Source: Saprospiraceae bacterium (lineage in GTDB: Bacteria; Bacteroidota; Bacteroidia; Chitinophagales; Saprospiraceae). From it: a stretch of DNA of 64,000 bases. The position numbers and the translations under genes are program-made. The stretch covers positions 1 to 64,000 of the forward strand of contig JADKGD010000013.1 of the NCBI GenBank assembly GCA_016717145.1. The letters run 5' to 3'. The notes under the pieces were generated by a model. The model did not search any database. It had not been told where the DNA came from and was given only the letters and a program-made list of their open reading frames with translations. Position 1 is the stretch's first letter. Each line of letters opens with the position of its first letter. Shown piece after piece: positions 52,700 to 61,343 of the stretch.

Positions 52700-53000
52700 A
52701 ATTATTATATAATTGAATGTTGACTTAAACGTGAGTTATGCATTAAAGTTTTATGGTTATTAATTTATTGTTTATTTATATTCTTATTCAAAATAAAAAG
52801 AAAACTGTTCATTTTTGTTTTAAAAATGATTTTGTTTAATATAAAATTAGAAGGCTTCACAAAATAGAATGAAAACTATTATTTTAATCAACTAATATTT
52901 TTCATTTGTTTGTCGAAACTTTAAATAAAATATTAATTTAGCGTCTTAATGACATTAAGGTGTTTTTTATAATTGTTAATGTTTAAAATAATTGATATCC
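52700..53000. other. AT-rich divergent intergenic region
   Basis: A 301-base gap between oppositely directed genes (subunit III on minus, amylase on plus). It should hold both promoters. A weak 6-bp hairpin (CTTAAT..ATTAAG near 52944-52958) precedes a T run. A 10-base match to the end of the 8226-8471 element (AACGTGAGTT near 52729) is probably chance. Confidence 0.45.
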
Positions 53001-54071
53001 ATGATTTTAAAAAGAAACTTATTATTAGTTAACTGTTTCTATATTTTATGTTTTTTTATCCTCAACATAAGCTCAACACTTAGTCAGAATGCCATTGTTG
53101 GTACTGGCTTTTCCAGTGGATGGGGAGGTTCTGGTTGTCCAACTGCGAATTCAAATTTTAACTATTTTTCAAACGGCTTTGGTAGTAGTTTTGGGGCTGT
53201 ATTATCACCAAATAATGTAGGTAATTGCTATTTTAGATTTGGTATTGATTGGAGCGGAACAACTGCTCAAAGGACAATTACATTAGGGTCTGATGTTCCG
53301 ATTGTTCCCGCGACTACCTATTCCTTAAACAATAATTGTACTACTTCGGGCTCGATGGTAATTAATGTGCCAAATATCAACTATAAATATGCCTTTAAAA
53401 CACAAAATGCCGGAACTAACCCATCTGGAAATTTTATAGTTTTTGAAGTCCAAGGAATCATTCAATCCGTTACTTCAGTATCCCAAAATCCTATCACAAC
53501 TGCCGTAACACCTTCATCACCTGTAAATATAACTGCTTCACTCTCGGGTAGTTTACCTGCGGGGCAAGGGGTTTATCTTAGGTACACAATTGATAATTTC
53601 TCAACATCAACGATTTTAGAGATGACTGGAAGTGGTTCTTCATTTTCGGGAACGATACCTGCCCAGGCTCTCGGTACTCTTGTAAAATACTATATTTTCA
53701 CTTCCGGATCGAACTTGTCCATTTCACATAATAATGCAGATTGGTATACAATCAATGGTAATACTAATGGCGGTAGCAACTATTCATATACAGTAATCTC
53801 GGCTCCAATGGTCACTGTATCACCTACCAGTCCAACTGATAATTTACCTGTAACAATAACATTTAACGCTACTGGTACTGCATTGGCCGGACTTGCCAAA
53901 GTTTACCTGCATTCCGGCGTTGCAACAAATGTAACATCGCCTACATCTTTTAATTACACCACTGGTAATTGGGGGCAGGATGATGGTATCGGACTAATGA
54001 CCAATACTGTTGGGAATATTTGGACAATTACCTTGCTAAATCTTAGAAGTTATTATAATGTCCCCAAATGA
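53001..54071 (+). CDS. Exported alpha-amylase family protein, N-terminal part
   Basis: ATG 53001 starts a signal peptide (LLVNCFYILCFFILNISS). It is followed by beta-sandwich modules: a first domain with many Gly/Ser/Asn (GTGFSSGWGGSGCPTANSN), then two E-set-like repeats (VSQNPITTAVTPSSPVNITA; VSPTSPTDNLPVTITFNATG). The frame ends in TGA at 54069-54071 after YYNVPK, but the same frame continues ERYFGLNFLFRNLTG, so a single substitution or paired indels broke it. It belongs to one GH13 protein running to 56857, about 1280 residues. Confidence 0.8.
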   Translation: MILKRNLLLVNCFYILCFFILNISSTLSQNAIVGTGFSSGWGGSGCPTANSNFNYFSNGFGSSFGAVLSPNNVGNCYFRFGIDWSGTTAQRTITLGSDVPIVPATTYSLNNNCTTSGSMVINVPNINYKYAFKTQNAGTNPSGNFIVFEVQGIIQSVTSVSQNPITTAVTPSSPVNITASLSGSLPAGQGVYLRYTIDNFSTSTILEMTGSGSSFSGTIPAQALGTLVKYYIFTSGSNLSISHNNADWYTINGNTNGGSNYSYTVISAPMVTVSPTSPTDNLPVTITFNATGTALAGLAKVYLHSGVATNVTSPTSFNYTTGNWGQDDGIGLMTNTVGNIWTITLLNLRSYYNVPK

Positions 54072-54086
54072 GAAAGATATTTTGGG

Positions 54087-54746
54087 TTGAATTTTCTTTT
54101 CAGAAACTTAACAGGTACGCTAAAAGAAGACAACAGTGGCGCAAATTTTCATTATCTGACTAATCCCGGGAGTTATTTTACGATCACTTTCCCCACTTCT
54201 GAATCATATTTTTCTGAAGTGGGACAGTCTTTTTTACACACGTCCACGGCTAGTGTTGAGCCAAATACATGGACTTTAAAAGAAATAAACCCAATAACAG
54301 GTAATGACATGGCTACTTTAACTACAGTTTCCGGGGGCATAAGTTTTTCATATTCATTAACAATGACAAATACCAATTTGCGTAAATTTAAGTTGATTGC
54401 CGATTTTAACGGAACCACAAAATCAAAAACTTTTTCAGTAACCGGTTTTAATCCTGTCACTATTTTATCAAGACCTTCATGGGTGCAACCCGGCATAAAT
54501 TATCATGTAGCCGATGCGACAAAAGCGACTTTAGTCCTCCATGCGCCCACTTACACGAGGTACAAAAAGGGACAGGGGTTGTTTCAGGAACTGGTAACAC
54601 AACTGCAAAAAACGTTGTATATGTCATCGGAGATTTTAATAACTGGACAGTTTCAGAGGCATATAAGCTCAATAGAGACCGCGATGGATGGAATGGTATG
54701 GTTGACAGTGACGCTGATAATGACAGGGGAGATTATTGGTGGATAG
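54087..54746 (+). CDS. Alpha-amylase family protein, middle part
   Basis: In the same frame as the preceding piece (open from 54072). It has another beta-sandwich domain (FNGTTKSKTFSVTGFNPVTI and following) up to LVLHAPTYTRYKK, at about 54565, where a shift in the AAAAAGGG run moves coding to the next frame. The last 60 residues of this frame are shadow sequence and should not be used. The region before the catalytic domain likely binds starch or other glycans. Confidence 0.65.
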   Translation: MNFLFRNLTGTLKEDNSGANFHYLTNPGSYFTITFPTSESYFSEVGQSFLHTSTASVEPNTWTLKEINPITGNDMATLTTVSGGISFSYSLTMTNTNLRKFKLIADFNGTTKSKTFSVTGFNPVTILSRPSWVQPGINYHVADATKATLVLHAPTYTRYKKGQGLFQELVTQLQKTLYMSSEILITGQFQRHISSIETAMDGMVWLTVTLIMTGEIIGG

Positions 54747-56857
54747 AATTGAGTGGTTTGACACCAGGACAGGAATATGTTTTTCAATATCTGATCGACG
54801 GGAGTATTCAGGTTGGTGACCCCTATACAAATAAAGTTTCCGATCCTGAAGACAGTCAGATTTCACCACTTATTTACCCAAATCTTATTAGTTACAGGCC
54901 TCAGGCTGTAGATAGAGCGTCTATTTTGACAACAGGACAAACTTCCTTTAATTGGACAGCTACTTCATTTACTAAACCTTCAATAAATAATCTCAATATT
55001 TACGAATTGCATTTTAGAGATTTTACAGAAGAAAGTTCTTATCTCGCTGCAATATCTAAACTGGACTATATTAAGGGGCTTGGTATCAATGCAATCCATG
55101 TCATGCCGGTATCTGAATTTGAAGGAAATTCAAGTTGGGGTTATAATCCGAATTTTTATTTTGCCGCTGATAAATCATATGGAACTTCCGACCACCTTAA
55201 AAGATTTATTGATGAATGCCATAAAAGACAAATTCTTGTATTTAATGATATGGTCCTCAATCATACTTTCTATTCAAATGCGATGGCCAAAATGTATTGG
55301 AATACTTTAGGTAATAAACCTGCTGAAGAAAATCCATGGTTGAATGCAGAACATAAAATGATTGCTAACCCAGCCGGGTGGTGGGGAGCTGATTGGAATC
55401 ATGAAAGCGAACACATGCAGACCATGGTTGACCGCTTACTGGATTACTGGCTTCAGGAATTTAAATTTGATGGTTTTAGGTTCGATTTTACAAAAGGTTT
55501 TGGGCAGACTGCTCAGGATCCGAACGACGAATGGGCTAGTTCATATGATCAGGATAGGATTGATCTTTTATTGAGAATGGTGAACGGTATGAAATTAAGA
55601 AACCCCGGCTCGATAGCCATATTTGAGCACCTTGCCGCTTCTGCAGAAGATAAAGTGCTTGCTGATCAAGGCATTCTTATGTGGTCTGGGGTGGGACATC
55701 ATAACGACAATAAGAGTATGGTCCTTGGTTATAACGCAGACAATCCCAATTTATATGACTCAGGTATTTATAATACCCCTTTGCGAAATTTTTCTTTTGC
55801 AAACTGGATGTCGTATGCGGAAAGTCATGATGAAGAGAGACTTGGGTATGAACTTAAATCTTATTTTAATTGGGCCAATTATTCCGGCCCGAAGGTGACA
55901 GCTTCTGATAGTTTATTTGCTGTTATAAATAGATTGAAAATCGGTAATGCTTTTAATCTTTTATTTCCGGGACCAAGAATGATTTGGGAATTTCAGGAAT
56001 TGGGTTATGATTACACCATTAATTATAATGGAAGGACCGGGGAGAAACCTGTAAGATGGGATTATTATGCTGATGCAAAACGCAAAGAATTATATACATT
56101 AATTTCAAAACTATTTAAATTAAGAAATAAATTTTCATTGTATTCCACGACACCTGATTATGGTAATATTGGACTTGGAAGTGGGAATATAACTATACCT
56201 CGTGTTATGAGACTTTCTTCCAACACCGATAAACATGTTATTGTTATAGCAAATTTAGACCCGGCGTTAAGTCACAACGTGTCACCACTTTATGATGTTA
56301 ACGGAACCTGGTATAGGTACAATGGAGCACCTTCAGTAGATGGAACTTCATTTATTGTAACCAGCCCAGCTGATATGTATACTTTGAGTCCTTCTGAAGT
56401 TATGGTACTTACAAATTTTGAAATTGATGACTGTACTGACGTTAGAAATAATTCAGATAGTGGAGCATTTTCTCTTAGAGATGCAATTTTTTGCGCGGCC
56501 GATGGGGGCAATGTAAATATTGAATTTCCGGTTCATGCTCAAACTATAACGCTACTCTCACCGATAAATATAAAAAAAAATATTACCATTTCAGGGTTTC
56601 CTTCCAAAAGTGTTACAATAAATGGCACAAGCTTGAATAGCCCTGTTTTTTCCATTGATGTAGGTAAAACGGTTAATATAAATGGAATGTCAGTCACATG
56701 TAGTCAGGGGGGAAGTAATGGAAGATGTCTTGTAAATAATGGTGATTTGTCACTTAGTGATATTGATTTTATGGACATTAATGGACTGCCTACGGGGAAT
56801 TCAATTATCAATAACGGGACTGTCATCATCAACTATTCAGTCAAAATATCAAAATGA
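54479..56857 (+). CDS. Alpha-amylase family glycoside hydrolase, catalytic part with CSLREA-like tail
   Basis: Genuine coding starts near GTGVVSGTGNTTAKNVVYVI (about 54570) with a CBM48/E-set-like domain (IGDFNNWTVSEAYKLNRDRD). The GH13 barrel follows: NLNIYELHFRDFTEE, GINAIHVMPVSEFEGNSSWG, MVLNH, the nucleophile Asp in FDGFRFDFTKGF, the acid Glu in IFEHL and the transition-state Asp in AESHDEERLG. After the C-terminal beta domain the last 120 residues resemble a CSLREA-type start of a beta-helix (SGAFSLRDAIFCAADGG). No sorting domain is seen, although related proteins usually have one. Likely role: breakdown of alpha-glucans outside or at the cell surface. Confidence 0.85.
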   Translation: MGATRHKLSCSRCDKSDFSPPCAHLHEVQKGTGVVSGTGNTTAKNVVYVIGDFNNWTVSEAYKLNRDRDGWNGMVDSDADNDRGDYWWIELSGLTPGQEYVFQYLIDGSIQVGDPYTNKVSDPEDSQISPLIYPNLISYRPQAVDRASILTTGQTSFNWTATSFTKPSINNLNIYELHFRDFTEESSYLAAISKLDYIKGLGINAIHVMPVSEFEGNSSWGYNPNFYFAADKSYGTSDHLKRFIDECHKRQILVFNDMVLNHTFYSNAMAKMYWNTLGNKPAEENPWLNAEHKMIANPAGWWGADWNHESEHMQTMVDRLLDYWLQEFKFDGFRFDFTKGFGQTAQDPNDEWASSYDQDRIDLLLRMVNGMKLRNPGSIAIFEHLAASAEDKVLADQGILMWSGVGHHNDNKSMVLGYNADNPNLYDSGIYNTPLRNFSFANWMSYAESHDEERLGYELKSYFNWANYSGPKVTASDSLFAVINRLKIGNAFNLLFPGPRMIWEFQELGYDYTINYNGRTGEKPVRWDYYADAKRKELYTLISKLFKLRNKFSLYSTTPDYGNIGLGSGNITIPRVMRLSSNTDKHVIVIANLDPALSHNVSPLYDVNGTWYRYNGAPSVDGTSFIVTSPADMYTLSPSEVMVLTNFEIDDCTDVRNNSDSGAFSLRDAIFCAADGGNVNIEFPVHAQTITLLSPINIKKNITISGFPSKSVTINGTSLNSPVFSIDVGKTVNINGMSVTCSQGGSNGRCLVNNGDLSLSDIDFMDINGLPTGNSIINNGTVIINYSVKISK

Positions 56858-57039
56858 AGTACAATTAATTAAGGAGCGATACTTTGATATTTATTTTTTA
56901 ATGCTTGTTCCTTTTCTGAACTAAACAAAATGCAGATTAAAATAAATATCCATAATAAATTTAATATTTATTTATTTTTAAGGTAACAAATTGATGTCAC
57001 GCATTGACTAAAGATAGGCAGTAATAAATTTGTTAACTA

Positions 57040-57654
57040 ATGGATACCAATCAAGAAAGAGAACAGCGTAAAAACGATGGGAACAGTGATTATTATTTAA
57101 AAGGTATTCGTCAGAACAATCCTACTATAATTAGGGAAATTTATACCAAATATAGTCTACAGGTAATTAAGATGGTAGAGCAAAACAATGGTGATGTTGA
57201 AGATGCTAAGGATGTATTTCAGGATGTTATGATATCACTTTTTAATCAGGTTCATAATGGCTTGGTAATTAGATGTACATTTTCTGCATTTATAATGATG
57301 GCTTGTAAAAGAAGGTGGATGAATGTACTAAATTCAAAGTACATGTCGAAGACAAAAAATATGGACGATTACAGTACTTCAATTTTAATTATGAATGACG
57401 AGGTTAATGATTTTTCAACGGCTGATGAAAAGTTAAAATTGTTAAATGAAAAATTAAAGATGCTCGATGTTAATTGTCGGGAAATTATAGAACAATCATG
57501 GCAATCTGATGATAATGGCAAATATAAGAGTTGGAATGAAATAGCATTAAACCTTCAAATTAGTTATGCATATATCAGGAAGAGGGCAGCTGAATGTAAA
57601 AAAAGGCTAATTGAATTGGCCAAAAAAGATAGAAGATTTTTAGATTTGAAATAA
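57040..57654 (+). CDS. Sigma-70 family (ECF-like) RNA polymerase sigma factor
   Basis: A 204-residue sigma factor. Region 2 covers about residues 25-105 (NPTIIREIYTKYSLQVIKMV; DAKDVFQDVMISLFNQV; FSAFIMMACKRRWMNVLNSK), and region 4 about 135-195 (KLLNEKLKMLDVNCREIIE ... WNEIALNLQISYAYIRKRAAECKKRLIEL) with a helix-turn-helix. The longer linker between them is charged. The ATG start is at 57040. The gene directly after it (9-base gap) encodes a membrane protein, in the place where an anti-sigma factor is normally found. This Bacteroidota type controls unknown targets. Confidence 0.9.
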   Translation: MDTNQEREQRKNDGNSDYYLKGIRQNNPTIIREIYTKYSLQVIKMVEQNNGDVEDAKDVFQDVMISLFNQVHNGLVIRCTFSAFIMMACKRRWMNVLNSKYMSKTKNMDDYSTSILIMNDEVNDFSTADEKLKLLNEKLKMLDVNCREIIEQSWQSDDNGKYKSWNEIALNLQISYAYIRKRAAECKKRLIELAKKDRRFLDLK

Positions 57655-57663
57655 ATACGGAAA

Positions 57664-58434
57664 ATGATATACAAAACGGAATTATATGAACATTTTGAAG
57701 ACATTTTACGGTCAGGAAGTGTACAGTGGACTGAAACGAAAGATCATAATGAATTTCAAGCTCAACAGGAATTTGAATTGTACAGAGAAATCAGGAGTTT
57801 GCTGACCGGACTATTATCAGCCAAAAGAAACCAAACTGCATTTATGGCCCATATTAACAAATTTAATAATGAGTTTTTTATATTAAACTCAAGCTCCTCA
57901 AAAATATCATTTTTCAAACTTCATTTTAATAAAATAGCTGCCCTTTTTATTTGTTTAATAGTGTTCTTTAGTGGAATTAAATGGTATGCTGACAGCCATT
58001 ATAGCAACAATGCCATTAGTAATATGTGGGAAATAAAGGAATATGCAGTCTCTAGATCTATTCCCAATATAGATAATTCAAACCAAATTTTCCAATTATT
58101 TGAAGCGAAAGATTATGAAAAAGTAATAAGTCTTATACAAAAAAAATCCTTACCTCTTGAAGCCAATGATATCCTCATGCTAGGTGCATCCTATTTTTAT
58201 ATCAACAGAATAGACGAAGCACTTAAGACTTATGAAATGCTAAATGTATTTGATGGAATCTACAGCCATGATTACTATTACAACAAAATACTATGTTTTT
58301 TGAAAAAAGGCGAAATCGAAAAAGCTAAACAAGTATGTGAAAATGCGCTGGCTGATAAAAATATTACAAATACATACACGTTTATTAAGATAAACGAAGT
58401 GCTGAACCACCCTCTACGGAAATTAACAAACTAA
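57664..58434 (+). CDS. Membrane protein with TPR-like C terminus, possible anti-sigma partner
   Basis: A 256-residue protein. The N-terminal 95 residues are cytosolic, helical and charged (YEHFEDILRSGSVQWTETKD; RNQTAFMAHINKF); one membrane helix follows at about 97-112 (IAALFICLIVFFSGI); the outer part (about 140-250) is TPR-like with repeated helix pairs (NQIFQLFEAKDYEKVISLIQ; EANDILMLGASYFYINRIDEALKTYEML; YYNKILCFLKKGEIEKAKQV). It lies 9 bases after the sigma factor gene and before a terminator. By position and layout it could hold the sigma factor at the membrane and sense an outside signal. No known anti-sigma domain was recognised. Confidence 0.75.
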   Translation: MIYKTELYEHFEDILRSGSVQWTETKDHNEFQAQQEFELYREIRSLLTGLLSAKRNQTAFMAHINKFNNEFFILNSSSSKISFFKLHFNKIAALFICLIVFFSGIKWYADSHYSNNAISNMWEIKEYAVSRSIPNIDNSNQIFQLFEAKDYEKVISLIQKKSLPLEANDILMLGASYFYINRIDEALKTYEMLNVFDGIYSHDYYYNKILCFLKKGEIEKAKQVCENALADKNITNTYTFIKINEVLNHPLRKLTN

Positions 58435-58466
58435 CCTTTTTTTAAGGATTCCATTTACAAATCCAT

Positions 58467-58503
58467 ATGGCCTGGTATTATAAAATACCAGGTCCATTTT
58501 TTT
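58467..58503 (+). terminator. Intrinsic terminator after the sigma factor operon
   Basis: CCTGGTATT (58471-58479) pairs perfectly with AATACCAGG (58484-58492), extended by ATGG/CCAT with one bulge, followed by a run of seven T. It starts about 33 bases past the membrane-protein stop and defines a two-gene operon. Confidence 0.9.
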
Positions 58504-58514
58504 GAGCTATGTTA

Positions 58515-60326
58515 TTAATTTTTTTTGGAGCCATTTTTGACCTCTGACTTTACGCTTTCATCTGAAACCAGTTCAGGAGCATGGTGAGGCTTTTTTCTGG
58601 CATCTATAATAAGACTTCCTTTACAACCCCAATGCTTATAAGCCACAAAACTATTTATCCCATAGATATCATGAGATGGATTTGATCTCGTAAAGGTTAC
58701 CCAAACGAAGTTATTGATTGATGCCGCAGTAAAAGAAGCATCATCACAAATAACAATTAATGGAAACCCACTTAGATCAAAAGGTTCTAAAAATGCTGTA
58801 AGCTTGTTAATTTCAACAGCTGCATTTTGATAAGAGGAAAAAGCTGCAATTGACATTCCGAGAATTCCTGGTAAAACAACTTTAATGTCTATAATCAATC
58901 CACTATTTGTCATGTTTAATGGAAGCGATTCTGACAAATTTCTTATTTTTTCACCTCTGCATGCCAATACTAATTTAGAACCACCATTCCATGATTCTCC
59001 GGAATAATCAAGCGTATCAATAGTTGTTTTTGTTTGGAAGTGCAGATCTCTTGATAAATTTATTCTCTCTAAAAAATGTCTAAAATATAAATTTAAATCG
59101 TGGGTATTTAATTTTAGGTCATCTTCTTCAGCAGCAATAAATAAATATTTGGCTAACGATGTCTGACCGGAGCCCAAAATGTGATTAGCAATTGTCAGGA
59201 TTTCTTCAGGACCCGCATGTCTAAAAGGCATATACCTTTCTTTTCCTATTGCTAAAAGGAGCGGATGCACACCTGCGGCATCGACTGCATGTATGTCTTT
59301 AAGTCCCGGAAATTCCTTAGATGTTAGATCTTTTACCAATACATGAATTAAATGACCAAAGCCACTATCTTCCTGGGGTGGACGTCCGACTGTTGTAAAA
59401 TGCCAAATTGGATTTTTCCTGTGGTAAACACGATCAACCTTCATTACCGGAAAATCGTGTGTGAGGCTGTAATAACCCAGATGATCTCCAAAAGGCCCTT
59501 CCGGAAGTTTTCTTGTTTTGTCAATGGTACCAGTGATAACAAAGTCTGCATCTGAAGAAATCACGTGCCCCATATCATCAATATGGTACCTGAACCTTCT
59601 GCCTGCGAGCATACCGGCAAAAGTAAGTTCCGATATCCCTTCAGGCATTGGCATTATTGCAGCAAATGCATGAGCTGGTAAGCCACCAATAAATATGGAA
59701 ACTTTAAATGGTAATTCACTTCTGTTATACATTTCATGATGGATGCCAATACCTCGGTGGATTTGATAATGCAATCCGATTTCTTCATTTAACTTATATT
59801 TATTACCAGATAATTGGAATCTGTACATACCAAGATTTGATTGCATCATATCAGTACAGTTGGGTGGAAGGGTAAAAACTTGAGGGAGCGTAATAAAAGC
59901 CCCACCATCCATAGGCCATGATTTAATCAATGGCAATTTGTCGATTGAAGTTTGTGCGTACATCGAAGGTACTGTACCAAAAGTCTTCATCGGCAAAGCG
60001 GTAAGGGCTGTAATGGGTGCGTTTATATATCTTAATGGATCTTTAAAAATTCTGCTTGGATCAGCTTTTATTTCAATAACTTTCTTCACTTTTTTTAAAG
60101 TATTTCTAAAAAGATATTCAGTACGTTCAATGGTACCATATAAATTAGAAAGAGCTGGAAACGGGCTTCCTTTAATTTTTTCAAAAAATATTGCAGGACC
60201 TTGCCGGTCATAGATTTGCCTGTGTATTTCAGCCATTTCAAGTTCAGGGTCTACTTCTCGTGTAATTCTCAAAAGCATCTTATTACGATCAAGCTCATTA
60301 ATCACCTCTTGCATACTGGAATACAT
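58515..60326 (-). CDS. UbiD-family prenyl-FMN-dependent decarboxylase
   Basis: A 603-residue UbiD-type decarboxylase. Conserved parts are FEKIKGSPFPALSNLYGTIE, the cofactor-binding region FAGMLAGRRFRYHIDD, EGPFGDHLGYYSLTHDFPV with active-site Glu, and CDDASFTAASINNFVWVTFTRSNP near the C terminus. The enzyme class needs prenylated FMN, made by the UbiX protein encoded at 7516-8079. In Bacteroidota this long form is usually assigned to menaquinone synthesis by the futalosine route (step after MqnD) or to aromatic acid decarboxylation; no other menaquinone gene is in the window, so the substrate remains open. The ATG start is at 60326; the promoter would lie in the 173-base divergent gap. Confidence 0.9.
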   Translation of the reverse strand: MYSSMQEVINELDRNKMLLRITREVDPELEMAEIHRQIYDRQGPAIFFEKIKGSPFPALSNLYGTIERTEYLFRNTLKKVKKVIEIKADPSRIFKDPLRYINAPITALTALPMKTFGTVPSMYAQTSIDKLPLIKSWPMDGGAFITLPQVFTLPPNCTDMMQSNLGMYRFQLSGNKYKLNEEIGLHYQIHRGIGIHHEMYNRSELPFKVSIFIGGLPAHAFAAIMPMPEGISELTFAGMLAGRRFRYHIDDMGHVISSDADFVITGTIDKTRKLPEGPFGDHLGYYSLTHDFPVMKVDRVYHRKNPIWHFTTVGRPPQEDSGFGHLIHVLVKDLTSKEFPGLKDIHAVDAAGVHPLLLAIGKERYMPFRHAGPEEILTIANHILGSGQTSLAKYLFIAAEEDDLKLNTHDLNLYFRHFLERINLSRDLHFQTKTTIDTLDYSGESWNGGSKLVLACRGEKIRNLSESLPLNMTNSGLIIDIKVVLPGILGMSIAAFSSYQNAAVEINKLTAFLEPFDLSGFPLIVICDDASFTAASINNFVWVTFTRSNPSHDIYGINSFVAYKHWGCKGSLIIDARKKPHHAPELVSDESVKSEVKNGSKKN

Positions 60327-60467
60327 AATTATTTTATTTTACCCTTTAACAAACATAAATAAAAAAAGTCTAAAATATTCTTAAATTAATTTTTGAATCC
60401 ACTCATTAAAACAAACACAAATTTCATCCATTTAAAACAAATGATCTGATATTTCCGTTAAAATTAG

Positions 60468-60475
60468 TAATTTTG
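60468..60475 (+). promoter_or_regulatory. Bacteroidota -7 box upstream of the foldase cluster
   Basis: TAATTTTG fits TAnnTTTG and ends 24 bases before the chosen start at 60500, in the divergent gap with ubiD. It overlaps the TTG at 60473, which makes that earlier start unlikely. Confidence 0.45.
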
Positions 60476-60499
60476 CAGATTAATTGTTCAAATATAAAA

Positions 60500-61228
60500 A
60501 TGTATAATATGTTTATTAGGAGTTATATGTTGGTATTCATTTTTTTTATTGCTGGTTTTGTGATGGCTCAAAATGGAGATGACATACTTATGAAAGTTGG
60601 GAACTCGAAAGTTAAAGTGTCTGAATTTAAATATATTTATGAAAAAAACAATGGTAATAATGCGGATTATTCACCGGCAAGCCTGAATGAATACCTTGAT
60701 TTATACACCAGGTTTAAATTAAAAGTTGAAAAGGCAAAACAGCTGCAACTTGATACCATATCAGCTTTAAAATCTGAACTGGAAGGTTATAGAAAACAAT
60801 TAGCCAGTTCTTATTTGATAGATAAGGAAGTAACAGATTTTTTATTACATGAGTTATATGATCGCATGAAGTACGATGTAGAATTTAGCCATATTTTCGT
60901 TCCGATTGCAGAAAACCAATCCAAATCTGCCAGAGATTTAGCAAAATCAAAGATGATTGAAATAAAAGCTAAACTAGTCTCCGGTATGCTTTTCGAAGAA
61001 GCAGCCAAGGAATTTTCTCAAGACAAATCTACATCGGCAAAAGGAGGGGCAATGGGTTATTTTACGGCAAAGTTACCTGCAGGTTTTTATAATTTGGAAT
61101 CAGCACTTTACGATACAAAAGTTGGTCAAATTTCTGATATTGTAGAGTCAAAAATTGGGTATCACATTATAAAGGTAACCAATAAAGACCTGCGCGAGGC
61201 TTACTTGAAGTGGCTCATATTCTTTTAA
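60500..61228 (+). CDS. PpiC-type peptidyl-prolyl isomerase, N-terminal part
   Basis: Start ATG 60500 gives a signal peptide (SYMLVFIFFIAGFVMAQ). The N-terminal SurA-like chaperone segment has VGNSKVKVSEFKYIYEKNN and YLDLYTRFKLKVEKAKQL. Then comes a rotamase (parvulin) domain (YDVEFSHIFVPIAENQ ... AAKEFSQDKSTSAKGGAMGY ... GYHIIKVTNK). The frame ends LKWLIFF at 61228, yet an adjacent frame reads GLLEVAHILLKQDQKQIADS and a third continues KDFDIIPNYSIDKSTSKNGG, so two indels break one protein of about 645 residues that has a second rotamase domain. It is a periplasmic folding helper for outer-membrane or secreted proteins. Confidence 0.85.
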   Translation: MYNMFIRSYMLVFIFFIAGFVMAQNGDDILMKVGNSKVKVSEFKYIYEKNNGNNADYSPASLNEYLDLYTRFKLKVEKAKQLQLDTISALKSELEGYRKQLASSYLIDKEVTDFLLHELYDRMKYDVEFSHIFVPIAENQSKSARDLAKSKMIEIKAKLVSGMLFEEAAKEFSQDKSTSAKGGAMGYFTAKLPAGFYNLESALYDTKVGQISDIVESKIGYHIIKVTNKDLREAYLKWLIFF

Positions 61229-61343
61229 AACAGGATCAAAAACAGATTGCTGACAGTTTATATAAAGAATTGAAAGCAGGAAAGATTTTGATATCATACC
61301 TAATTATTCCATAGACAAATCAACTTCTAAAAATGGCGGAAAG

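Noticed and set aside
52729..52738. AACGTGAGTT as a second end of the 8226-8471 element
   Set aside because: Only ten bases match, the following bases differ, and no partner end or duplication is nearby; one such match is expected by chance at this window size.
20743..54071. In-frame TGA codons at 20743-20745 and 54069-54071 as a sign of stop-codon reassignment or selenocysteine
   Set aside because: Intact genes such as queA, kdsB and the anchor-B protein end in TGA, Trp is encoded by TGG throughout, and no SECIS-like structure or Sec-type enzyme is present. Both cases lie in genes with other frame damage.
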